Of a stretch of 24,082 nucleotides of DNA, positions 1-8,379 are shown piece after piece. Every line of letters starts with the position of its first letter. Positions within the stretch are counted from its first letter, which is position 1. The notes beneath the pieces were generated by a model. The model saw only the letters and a list, made by a program, of their open reading frames with translations, was not told the DNA's origin and ran no database searches. The stretch is from Chara braunii. Its lineage: Eukaryota; Streptophyta; Charophyceae; Charales; Characeae. A program made the position numbers and the translations under genes. The stretch is from positions 1,080,410-1,104,491 of the forward strand of contig BFEA01000296.1 of NCBI GenBank assembly GCA_003427395.1. The letters are read 5' to 3'.

Positions 1-996
1 AGAGGAGAAGAGAGAGGCAAGAAGAAGGGAGGACAACGGGAGTAAGGAAGATGATGAGAAGAGGGATTAGTAAGACAACCAGATAGGTGGAAGACTGGAG
101 AAGCAAAATAAACAGAGGAAGGTGGCATGAACCTGGCTGGGAACCGGACCAGATACACAAGGGCGAATAGAAAATAGACGAAGGCGGAAGGTGAAATGGG
201 TATGGCGGAAGCAAAAAGCCATAACTTACGTGTTTTCCGACGGAATGAGGCAAAACAAAGGTGAGATCTGAGGTATTGGGGAGAGGCGAACTCGAATCTA
301 CAAACGGACTAAGCAGAGAATTAGTGGGATAGGAGGTGAGAAAGGAAAGAGGTGCGCGGATGAGTCCAGGAGGGAGAAAAAGAAAGAAAGAATGGGATGC
401 AAGTTGCATAACTCGGCCGTTTCTCGATGGATTTGGGCAAGGAAAGATGTTAAGTTGGGGTTTTTGGCCATTACAAGTATGATGGCGATGTTAGAATTAG
501 TAGTAAGGCGTTAGTTTTGGGGATACAAGCGTTGGGAGCTGCGCGCGGAATGGTCGTTCGAANCGAGAANGGAGTGAAAAGAGGGTGAATCTCTATCATT
601 CGTTGATCATTTTTGACAAACCCGGATGCTATCTGGGGGTTTCAAAGCATTGCGAAGACAATGGCGGCGACAAAATAGTGATTTGGGCGATGGTTCAGCC
701 AGTATGAGCAATGAAGGCTGCGTGTTAGTACGTGGGGAAGACAGTGATGAATCTTCCAGCATTTTGGGGAAAGATTCATTCTCACATTATACACTGATTA
801 AATAGCGTAGCAGGCGTGGGAATGCGTATGAACAGGCATCCGGAGAAAAGAAGGGAAGGCGAGAGGACTTACCTGACAGAATGCAGGACGACCAACGACA
901 ACAAACTAGTTCCACATTTTAGCGGGAAATCGGGGAGAGGCAGCAGGGGCCACACTCCACTTGAGAGAGCATGAGTGTAGGCTCCCTAGTCCGTAA
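1..996. other. Unassigned purine-rich sequence
   Basis: No coding frame, RNA gene or recognisable mobile-element end is visible here. The first ~400 bases are strongly A+G biased on this strand. Two isolated ambiguous bases lie at 563 and 570. It may be remnant 5' sequence of the adjacent Ty3/gypsy element or unrelated flank, but no gag or LTR motif supports the former. Confidence 0.5.
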
Positions 997-2507
997 GGCG
1001 AGGTTAAGATTGCCCATCTGTTTCATGTTTCAGGTGTAGATAACACCTTGGCACATTGTTGTCTTAGTGCTCCCGCGTTCGCGCGACTAATGAAAAAGGA
1101 GCAGTTAGAGGATCAGGTCTTCGTAGTGTATGTGAGGCCTGTCACTGAGGCTAAGGAAGGAGATAGTTCCATACACCCAACCATTGCCAAGTTGTGGAGG
1201 AATTGAAAGATCTGATTGAGTCGCCAACAGGAGTAGTGTCGCGACCCATCCAGCACAGGATAGAGATAGAGCCTGGAAGTAGGACTCCTAAGGCAGTCTA
1301 CAGGATGTCCCCTAGAGAGTTAGAGGAGATGCGCAAGCAGTTAGACGAGCTCCTCGAGAAAGGTTGGATTAGGCCCAGTTCGTCTCCTTTTGGAGCACCT
1401 GTCCTGTTTGTCCCCAAAAAGGAAGGAGAGCTGAGAATGCGTATAGACTACAGGGGTTTGAATGCGATTACTGTGAAGAATGCTGAACCACTGCCCAGGA
1501 TAGACGATCTCTTAGATCGGGTGCAAGGTTGCAAATATTTTTCTAAGATAGATGTGAAGTCCGGATACCATCAGATAGAAGTCCACCCTGATGACCAGTA
1601 TAAGACCTCGTTCCGGACTAGATATGGGCATTATGAGTTTATAGTGATGCCCTTTGGACTGACTAACGCGTCAGCGACCTTTCAGCGATGTATGAACGAT
1701 CTGTTTAGGCCGTGGTTAGACAAGTTTGTAGTAGTTTATTTATATGACATCTTAGTTTTCAGCAAGACCCTCCAGGAGCATCAGGGTCATCTGAGGCAAG
1801 TCTTGGAGAAGTTGAGAGAGTCAAACTTCAAGATCAACGCGAAGAAGTGTGAGTGGGCCAAGACACAAGTTTTGTACTTGGGCCACGTATTAGACGGAGA
1901 TGGGATCAAACCTGAGGACAGCAAGATAGCGGCAATTAGAGACTGACCGACGCCCCGCACATTGACAGAGTTGTGGTCGTTCTTAGGCCTAACCAACTAT
2001 TATAGAAAGTTTGTGAGGAACTTTTCTACTATTGCCGCTCCCTTGCGCAGGTTGCTTAAGAAAGAGGCAATCTGGCAATGGGACAAAGACTGTACGTCTG
2101 CGCTAAAGAGACTAAAGCGCGCGTTAATAGAATATCCTGTCCTCAAAGTAGCTGATCCATCTTTGCCATTTGTCGTCACCACGGACGCGAGTCAGTATGG
2201 GATAGGCGCCGTGTTGCAGCAAGATGACGGCAATGGCTATAGACCTGTAGAGTTCATGTCCGCGAGGATGCCTTTAGAGACAGTAGCCACCTCGACGTAT
2301 GAGAGAGAACTCTACGCTCTCAGGCAGGCCTTAGAGCATTGGAAGCATTACCTGCTTGGGAGGCACTTCAAAGTATATTCTGACCATGAGACGCTTAGAT
2401 GGTTAAAGACTCAGGCCAAGATGACACCTACGTTGACTAGGTGGGCCGCGGAGATAGACCAGTATGACTTTGAGCTCAAGCCAGTGAAGGGCAAGTACAA
2501 CGTAGTT

Positions 2508-2657
2508 GCGGATGCTCTGAGTAGGAGATCAGACTACTTTGGAGCCATAGTTCACTATCTGGATATAGGGAGAGACCTGCANGCGGATGCTCTGAGTAGG
2601 AGATCAGACTACTTTGGAGCCATAGTTCACTATCTGGATATAGGGAGAGACCTGCAG
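2508..2657 (+). repeat. 75-bp exact tandem duplication with N at the junction
   Basis: Copy 1 (2508-2582) and copy 2 (2583-2657) are identical except that the last base of copy 1 is N. The unit is 25 codons long and keeps the frame, so the ADALSRRSDYFG segment at the RNase H-integrase boundary occurs twice. Identity at every called base plus an ambiguous base exactly at the seam looks like a contig-join or gap-fill artefact rather than biology (inference). Confidence 0.9.
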
Positions 2658-3799
2658 GAGAAAGTGAGGCAAGCGTATGCGTAGGACCCTATCTATAGTG
2701 ACCTCCTAAAGAAAGTTAGAGAGGCCTTAGAGATTGAAGCAGGTTACCGCACTACAGAGGGTTGCTGTTTGAGAAGACTAACGTATTCGACCGTCTATGC
2801 GTTCCCAACAGCGAGGAGATTCGCAGTTTGATCCTAAGGGAATGCCACGATACAGAGGGACATTTTGGTTGGCAAAAGACTTTGGCCAATCTCATGCACG
2901 CATATACCTGGCCAGGAATGAAGAATGACTGCATAGAGTATGTCCGCAGTTGTAAACCCTGCCAGAGAAACAAGACAACTACGCGTGCCCCTCTAGGTCT
3001 TCTCAGACCTTTGCCCATTCCTGATCAGCCGGGAGACTCCGTGTCCATAGACTTCATGGATACTCAGGTCAAGAGTAGACATGGTAAGAGTTAAGTCATG
3101 GTCATACTCGACCGATTTAGCAAGTATGCCGTCTTTGTTCCTTTGCCTGCAGAGGCATGCACAGAATTAGATCATTGGGTTAGTGAGAACAGAATCCCAT
3201 TATCCATAGTTAGCGATAGAGATAGTCGTTTCACCAGCCAGAACTGGCAAGAACTCATGAGAGTTTACGGGTCAAAGTTGTTAATGTCATCTGGCCGTCA
3301 TCCAGAGACCAACGGTCAGACAGAACAGATGAACAAGATCCTACAGCAAGTTCTGCGCATGTACATTAGACCTGACCAGATCAACTGGGATGAGATGTTG
3401 CCTAAGGTAGCTAGTGCATACAATAACAGCGTGCATTTATCCACCTGCCGCACTCCCAATGAGCTGCACAAGTCCTTTAGACCACGCAGACCGTTCGAAG
3501 GACTGACTTGGGATCAGATTCACAGGCTACCGCTTGGAACCAGGGAGTTCGCGATACAGCACGAGAAGGAACTAGCTACAGTTGTTGAGAACCTCAGGAA
3601 GGCCCAACACATAATGGTAGAACAGGCCAATAAGCACTGTCGCCCCTCGCAGTTTCAAGTAGGCGACTTAGTCTGGGGCAAGTCTAAAGAGTTTGCACCT
3701 GAGGAGCACATCTCGCAGAAATTGCTACCTGCATATAGAGGACCGTGGCCGGTTCTAGAGGTCAAGAGCGGAGAGGATGGGCCGTCCTATACAATAGAG

Positions 3800-4090
3800 A
3801 TTCCAGCGCACCTCCACACTTATCCTGTATTTCATGCCTCAAAGCTGTTGCCGTGTGGGACAAGTCAACAGTTCCCTTCAGGAAGATCCATGATCCCCCC
3901 GGATATGGACGGAAGCTATGACATTGACGGCATTGTAGATGAGGATGTGTTCAGAACAGGAGGTAGAGGTCGTCCCCAGAAACCGGAAGATGACCGCTGG
4001 TTTACAAGGACAGAACTTCTAGAAACAGCTCCTGACATAGTCAGAGCCTATGAGAGTGATAAGAAGGGTAAAGGTCCTGCCTTGGACTGA
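3800..4090 (+). other. Integrase C-terminal tail, degenerate chromodomain-like
   Basis: After the GPY/F-type region (the GPW in PAYRGPWPVLEV) and the conserved PVFHASKL segment, the protein ends with YDIDGIVDEDVF, a GGRGRPQ stretch, then DRWFTRTELLETAPDIVRAYE. Spacing and flanks resemble a chromodomain as in plant chromoviruses, but the aromatic-cage YLVKWKGY core is absent. It could be a CR-type or lineage-specific targeting tail. The sequence shows only the motif order; the targeting role is inferred from the family. Confidence 0.45.
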
Positions 4091-4116
4091 AATATTCTCG
4101 GAGGACCTCAAATTTA

Positions 4117-4128
4117 GGACGGCGGGAG
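4117..4128 (+). promoter_or_regulatory. Candidate polypurine tract of element 1
   Basis: A purine-rich GGACGGCGGGAG immediately precedes TGAAACGG, the expected layout of a PPT followed by an LTR beginning with TG. The two C residues make it an imperfect tract, and no second LTR copy is available to confirm the boundary. Confidence 0.3.
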
Positions 4129-4570
4129 TGAAACGGTTTTCACCTTCTGGCCGTAGCAGATGTAGATCCCAGGGCTCGATCCCTAGACCCGTGTACAGTA
4201 CCTGTGTAGACCCCGAGTGTTGAACCCGTGACCTGTGTATTCGTAAACAGATGGTAGGGTGTCATAGGTCCGTAGGTGGTAGGGGTTCGATTTGTAGGTC
4301 TGTCGAATAGAAGTCTTAGTGAAGTCTAGAAGTCTTAGCTGTAGTCTTCTAGAAGGTCGGCAAGTGGGAAAGTGGGCAAGTGGTCAAGTGGTGACTCAAG
4401 TAGTGGACTAAACCGCAGTGCGATTGCAGTACGATCCCAGTGGGATAGCAGTGAGTCCCCGTTCAGTCAGCGGTCAGGTCCAGTCAGTCCCAGTCCGGTC
4501 CAGCAAGTACCACAAGGGACTGTGAGCACCATGGGCCAATGGAAGAGGGCAGACCAACGAGTTTCAGAAG

Positions 4571-4577
4571 TATAAAT
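4571..4577 (+). promoter_or_regulatory. TATA box in element 1 LTR
   Basis: TATAAAT lies within the putative U3/R part of the LTR, about 440 bases after its proposed start. It is the likely Pol II core promoter of the retrotransposon. No initiation site can be fixed from sequence alone. Confidence 0.4.
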
Positions 4578-4860
4578 CAAGAGGCAGCACCCAGCCTTTC
4601 ATTCATTCCTGCGCGAGCCATGCGGAAGCGCTGCCACAGCGGCTTGTGCAAGGAGGTCTGCAGAGAGCCCGGAGCTGAAGTGGGCGAGAGAGAAGGAGCG
4701 TAGCATAGCGATAGGGTAGTTGCGGCCATAGCCGCCATAGCTAGAGTTAGTGCGTAGCGAGTGTGTGTGTGTGTGAGTTCAGAGAGTCGCGTGTGGGATA
4801 TCCAGGGTGATCCGGTGTATGTGAACTCGCCTCCTTTCACCCTGCTGTCTTCTTTCTCTT

Positions 4861-4862
<2 letters not shown>

Positions 4863-4891
<29 letters not shown>
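4863..4891. repeat. 29-base poly(T) tract
   Basis: An uninterrupted T run lies inside the putative 3' LTR. It could be a slippage-expanded tract or the reversed A-tail of a small insertion. The reverse-strand polylysine frame across it is a translation of this run, not a gene. Confidence 0.85.
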
Positions 4892-5170
4892 GATCGGCTC
4901 CCTCTTCACCTCTGGGCTATGGCCTCCTTCTCTTCCCTCTCAGTCTCTCCCCCTCTGTCCTCTCTCACCCTCCTTCGCTACTCCGTGGTGACGCTTCGCG
5001 GCTATGGCCGCTATCTTCTTCTTCGTAGGACTGCACGGCACACTTCCGTGTGGCCTGAGGGCTTGAACATTGGCTCATTACTTCATTGTATTGCTCTATT
5101 TGGTTGGATTCTCGGTGCAATTGTGATCTGTTACATGCTGCGCCTGCAAACGAGGGCCATTTTCAGGTCT

Positions 5171-5276
5171 GTGTCGTTTCAGCCTGAAAGCCTGAAAACA
5201 AGGGCCTACAGGCCCTGTGTCGTTTCAGCCTGAAAGCCTGAAAACAAGGGCCTACAGGCCCTGTGTCGTTTCAGCC
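5171..5276 (+). repeat. 46-bp tandem repeat, 2.3 copies
   Basis: GTGTCGTTTCAGCC starts at 5171, 5217 and 5263. The first two 46-bp units are identical, including CTGAAAGCCTGAAAAC and the palindromic AGGGCCTACAGGCCCT. The third is truncated after 14 bases and runs into a diverged relative rich in GGGCC and GGCCC. Identical units imply recent tandem expansion. Confidence 0.9.
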
Positions 5277-5494
5277 AAAAAGGGCCCTCCAGGCCCCGAG
5301 TCTTTTGAGCCTGAAACGGAGGGCCATTTTCAGGCCCTCATAAGATCAACCTGCCCTGAAACTTAGGCACCAGACCAGGGTTTTAGCACAGGCCATTTTG
5401 GGCCTGTTTTCAAGACAACCTTTGTTTGAACTTCAACGCCAGGGTCTGGCACATTTTGGCATTGGCAAGAGCAGCCTCCTGGACGGGCCAGCAC

Positions 5495-5502
5495 TATATA
5501 AG
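5495..5502 (+). promoter_or_regulatory. TATA-box-like element
   Basis: TATATAAG sits between two near-complementary GGGCCAG and CTGGCCC blocks. The arrangement resembles the core promoter of another LTR, followed by transcribed leader sequence rich in CAG and GTAGTA. There is no independent support for transcription. Confidence 0.3.
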
Positions 5503-5801
5503 ACTGGCCCACCATGCAGGCTGCAGGCAGTTCATAGGAACTTCCGAGGCACTTCACGTGCAGGAGGCAGGAGGTAGTCTTCAGGATTTGGCAGCAGCAC
5601 TCTGGAGGAGCGCTGCAGTAGTATTAGTAGCATTAGCAGTAGTCTTCAGCACTGGGCGCTAGTAGGAGCTAGTGTAGCACTGGAGAGCGAGGGAGATTTG
5701 GTGGAGGCCAGGGAGACTTACCTGCAGCGCCGTAGCTCCAGCTTCATCTTCGAGGTACCTGCAGCACGGCGCCATCTTCAGAGGTTAGTACCTGGCACAT
5801 A

Positions 5802-5808
5802 ACACACA

Positions 5809-5869
<61 letters not shown>
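5802..5869. repeat. Compound microsatellite (AC)n(AG)n
   Basis: About 12 AC repeats (5802-5825) switch directly to about 22 AG repeats (5826-5869). Both runs are perfect, so this locus is likely length-polymorphic. Confidence 0.97.
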
Positions 5870-5875
<6 letters not shown>

Positions 5876-6560
5876 TTCTTCTTCTTCCTCCTCTCAGTCC
5901 ACCATCTCTTCCTCACCCTCTCACTATCTGACTTCTCGGCATCAGCAGACTACGGGCGAGAGAGAGATTGGTGACTTTGGAGATGTTGACGACATTGGGA
6001 TACAGACTCGACTTTGGGATCGAGACATTGACGAGGGACTATTTGGGATCGATACCAGTGACACTTGTGTGACGGCATTCCCATCTTCTCCCTCATCTTC
6101 GTCTAATCCCCCCTCCTCTTCGTCTGTGGATGTTTGGGGCTGGCGCATTCTTCCTGTGTGAGCGCCAGGCCCCTTCACACCTTGTAATGATGATGATGGA
6201 TGTTGGGTCTGCATTTCAACATTGATTGGGTTGATCACTGGTATCCTAGCATTCCGCTGCGCTATCTTATACTATGTGAGGGAGGTCGGTCCTTGTTCTG
6301 GTTTGCACCATTACGGTTTGCAACAGTTTGGTATCTCCTCCTCTTCTCACATGTGTGAAGTATAATGGGATGTCATGTCAGTCCCAGTCAGGTCAGGACT
6401 TGTATCCAAGTCTTCCACTGCACTACAAATTGCCATTTTGTATGTATCAGGATGTACACTGCTTGTTGAGATTCCACTAACACTGCATTGTCCATTCAGT
6501 CCTTTTCATCACCTTGCGGATCCTTGGCTGTACATACATTGCCCAATCGGGCATGTATCA

Positions 6561-6647
6561 TGCTCTCTGCTTGTACACGACTACTTGGGCATCTGTGTGA
6601 TTTCGCAACTTGGTTTTCTTTATATCGTTCACACTCATATTCCTTGC
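6561..6647 (+). repeat. LTR U5-end module, copy 1 of 3
   Basis: This 87-bp segment begins TGCTCTCTGCTTGTAC and ends ATATTCCTTGC. It matches the last part of the LTR at 8285-8364 and the segment at 20371-20458. Here it is followed by AT-rich unrelated DNA and not by a primer-binding site, so it is either the end of a 3' or solo LTR or an isolated module. Confidence 0.75.
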
Positions 6648-6967
6648 TGGATTAATCAATTTATTAAATTTAATGCTTGTTTAATCTGGATTATCTGGTG
6701 AACAGGAAAAGGACTTGGAGGTATCGGAGTCAAGGCTAAGGCAAATGCAGGAACTGGTACGGATGCCTACTACAATTTGTTCAAATTTGTAGCAGCATGG
6801 TTCTCTTCACTGAATGTGGCCGTACATGAGGTCAAATCCATTCTTTCGTCATAACAATCTGTTATGTAAATGAGGTCAAATGCATCCACATGCATTCGTT
6901 GTATTCTTCTTTTGCAATCTGCTGTATGTTTTCCAGTTACAGATATGATTATAATCTATCCCTATCC
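6648..6967. other. AT-rich flank, no gene recognised
   Basis: Moderately AT-rich DNA contains a short direct repeat (TGAGGTCAAAT at about 6827 and 6870). No coding frame or known element was found. Confidence 0.5.
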
Positions 6968-7260
6968 AGCGGCCTAGCTCAGTTGGTAAGGCACGCAAGT
7001 GGCATTCAGGTCTTGCATTCAATCCTCACTGGCGTCATGTACCCTCCTGGGCAATCTTGGCACACGCCACCTAGAGATAGCCCGTTGGTCTCCCCAAGTG
7101 GCATTAAAAAGCAGTCTCTGCTGATATTCATAGGGGGAGGGTGTAATAGGGGAGGCAGAGCGACTGGCCACTCACATTATGCCCGGTCCCTCTGCTACCG
7201 GCTGTCCACTGGGCCCTGGTTGGTGTCGCTTACTGGGGGTTCCTGAAGGCAATAAATAAA
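6968..7260 (+). mobile_element. Candidate tRNA-derived SINE
   Basis: The head is tRNA-like: a 7-base acceptor-sized start (6968-6974), a perfect Pol III A box TAGCTCAGTTGG (6975-6986), and a degenerate B box GCATTCAATCC (7015-7025), close to a plant-type box with one base lost. A-to-B spacing matches a tRNA. The expected complementary acceptor 3' strand and CCA are missing, so this is not a functional tRNA gene. An unrelated ~200-base body follows and ends in AATAAATAAA (7251-7260), like a short A-rich SINE tail. No target-site duplication was found, so both ends are approximate. Confidence 0.55.
6975..6986 (+). promoter_or_regulatory. Pol III A box
   Basis: TAGCTCAGTTGG matches the eukaryotic tRNA A-box consensus (TRGCNNAGYNGG) at every position. 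It is the internal promoter element of the candidate SINE. Confidence 0.7.
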
Positions 7261-8207
7261 GGCCACCCTGGGCTGAAAAGGCCACACGTTGTCAGATTAG
7301 ACACAAGATTGAATTTACTGCGAGGAACGAGTCCTCACGAGGCCCTTATCAGACATACAGATGTTCTGGGCAGAGTCCCCCAGCAAGCTGAGTGCCCGCC
7401 CTAAGTGAAGGGGGCGCCTGAATATTCACCAGAGGCCAAAGCTCGACATTTTCATATATGGGTACTCAGGCTGTTGCAGCCCGCCAGTTGGTTGAAGTGG
7501 ACGCGTGAGCCTGCGCCTGGGCACTTACACACAAAGCAGGGCCGATACATCACGAAGTGGCGACAGGCCTATGCAAAAGCAGTACCGTCGACGTACCTAC
7601 CCCGGGTCCTGTGTAAACGCAGCAAACGGCCCAAGTCTGGAGACTCAGGCCGTGTCCAACTGTAAAGGGCCCAGGCCCTCAACTGTAGCCTTGGGCCTGG
7701 GCGCAGGCACTGGGGCTTAACCGGAAGCTACTGGAAGCTTTCAGCCAGGCCACGCGCAGCAACGCAGGGGCTGCCACTTCCATATAGGAAGGAGAGCAGC
7801 CAGGGCCTGGGTATTCTGGCCCACGCAGGCAATGCGGTCACGCTGCTGCGCTGCTGCGTTAGAGGCTGCGTGCGGCGCTGAGACCAGAGCGCGTGCGGGT
7901 GCGTGTGTGGTGAAGAGGGGCGCCGCTGGGCAGCGGAGCGCAAGCAGCCATAGCCGGGCTGCAGGGCGCTAGGGGTAAGAGGGCGATTGGTGGTCTTCAG
8001 GAAGGAGGCGAGTGTGGGTGGACAGGGTCTGATGAGGGGAAGCGAGATACGTACCAGGTACATGGAAGAGGTTGGCCTCTGGTGTTGATGTCATGTACAT
8101 TGGTCTTCGAGCCTGTTGCGAGAATGCTGATGTAGGTAGGATAGTCAGGTAGTGTAGGCTGGGCGCTGGGAACCAGACAAAGAGGAGCGACTTTGGATAC
8201 TGTGTTG
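7261..8207. other. Unassigned GC-rich sequence, possibly upstream LTR
   Basis: No gene was recognised. The block lies directly upstream of LTR U5 sequence and may contain U3/R of that LTR, but it shares no visible similarity with the element 1 LTR and no start (TG) can be set. It has short repeated GC-rich words (CTGCTGCGCTGCTGCG near 7842) and an imperfect palindrome GGGCCCAGGCCC near 7668. Confidence 0.4.
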
Positions 8208-8364
8208 GTGTGGCCTGAGCGCTTGAACATTGGCTCATTACTTCATTGTATTGCTCTTATTTGGATGGGATCTCAGTGCATTTGTGCTCTCTGCTTGTAC
8301 CTGGACATCTGTGTGATTTCGCAACTTGGTTTTTGGTATATCATTCCCACTTATATTCCTTGCA
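8208..8364 (+). repeat. LTR 3' end (U5), 5' LTR of element 2
   Basis: The segment starts GTGTGGCCTGAG and ends CCTTGCA, with a canonical CA terminus, three bases before a primer-binding site. The first half matches 5048-5125 and the second half matches 6561-6647 and 20371-20458. Relative to those two copies it lacks about eight bases after TTGTAC. The left end of the LTR is undefined; this entry marks only the part supported by comparison. Confidence 0.75.
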
Positions 8365-8367
8365 ATT

Positions 8368-8379
8368 TGGTATCAGAGC
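8368..8379 (+). promoter_or_regulatory. Primer-binding site, initiator-Met tRNA type
   Basis: TGGTATCAGAGC is the exact complement of the 3' end of plant initiator methionine tRNA, the primer used by most plant LTR retrotransposons (established knowledge). It lies three bases after the LTR terminal CA, the standard position. This fixes the orientation of element 2 as forward. Confidence 0.9.

Larger units (their letters stand above)
997..4090 (+). pseudogene. pol: Ty3/gypsy pol pseudogene (RT, RNase H, integrase), element 1
   Basis: Pol polyprotein remnant. The linker (997-1190) is in a different frame from RT, which resumes after a one-base loss near 1190. RT (about 1194-1946) keeps the [33 protein letters not shown] and VMPFGLTNA motifs, but the catalytic box reads YLYD (1737-1748) instead of YLDD, removing an aspartate. 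RNase H (about 2160-2530) retains TTDAS, YERELYAL and SDHETL. Integrase (2762-4090) has the H-x4-H / C-x2-C zinc site and a D-35-E core (SDRD to GQTE). Damage: stop at 1944-1946 (expected Trp), stop at 2682-2684, a frameshift near 2760, and a stop at 3092-3094. About six residues are missing between TEL and DHWV in the integrase. The remaining frame to 4090 is open, suggesting a fairly recent death. There is no host function. Confidence 0.93.
997..5125 (+). mobile_element. Ty3/gypsy LTR retrotransposon remnant (element 1)
   Basis: This 5'-truncated Ty3/gypsy element has the order protease-RT linker, reverse transcriptase, RNase H, integrase, 3' untranslated region and probable 3' LTR. The order RT-RH-IN and the YxDD, HHCC and DD35E motifs define the superfamily (established knowledge). 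No gag, protease active site, primer-binding site or 5' LTR is recognisable upstream, so the 5' part is deleted or too diverged to see. Element coordinates at both ends are estimates: the left edge is where the pol-like frame begins after a stop at 994-996, and the right edge is where the LTR loses similarity to the copy at 8208. The U5-end module at 6561-6647 may be the displaced end of this LTR. Confidence 0.85.
4129..5125 (+). repeat. Probable 3' LTR of element 1
   Basis: Non-coding sequence follows pol directly and contains TATAAAT (4571-4577), a (GT)n run (4761-4774) and a 29-base T run (4863-4891). Its last ~78 bases (5048-5125) match the U5 region at 8208-8285, which there leads to an LTR end and PBS. 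This supports LTR identity. The start at TG (4129) is a guess, and similarity stops near 5125 before the expected terminal module, which reappears at 6561. No 5' partner LTR exists in the window. Confidence 0.55.
5126..6560. other. Repeat-rich non-coding block splitting an LTR-like sequence
   Basis: This segment separates the U5 part at 5048-5125 from the U5 terminal module at 6561-6647, which are contiguous in the copy at 8208-8364. It contains a 46-bp tandem repeat, TATATAAG at 5495-5502, CAG/GTAGTAGTA-type low-complexity sequence and a compound AC/AG microsatellite. It may be a solo LTR of another family inserted into the element 1 LTR, but I could not find a convincing target-site duplication. 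No coding potential was recognised. Confidence 0.4.

Noticed and set aside
4577-4991. Polylysine or polyphenylalanine proteins
   Set aside because: They are translations of the 29-base T run and flanking CT-rich LTR sequence.
5126-6560. Solo LTR with 5-bp target-site duplication
   Set aside because: The flanking bases (TTGTG and TCATG) match at only three of five positions, so insertion is suspected but not demonstrated.
6968-7040. A functional tRNA gene
   Set aside because: The A box is perfect, but the B box is degenerate, the 3' acceptor strand does not pair with the start, and the sequence continues into a SINE-like body.
8026-8060. Hammerhead ribozyme core (CTGATGAG)
   Set aside because: The required CGAAA strand and closing helices are not present nearby.
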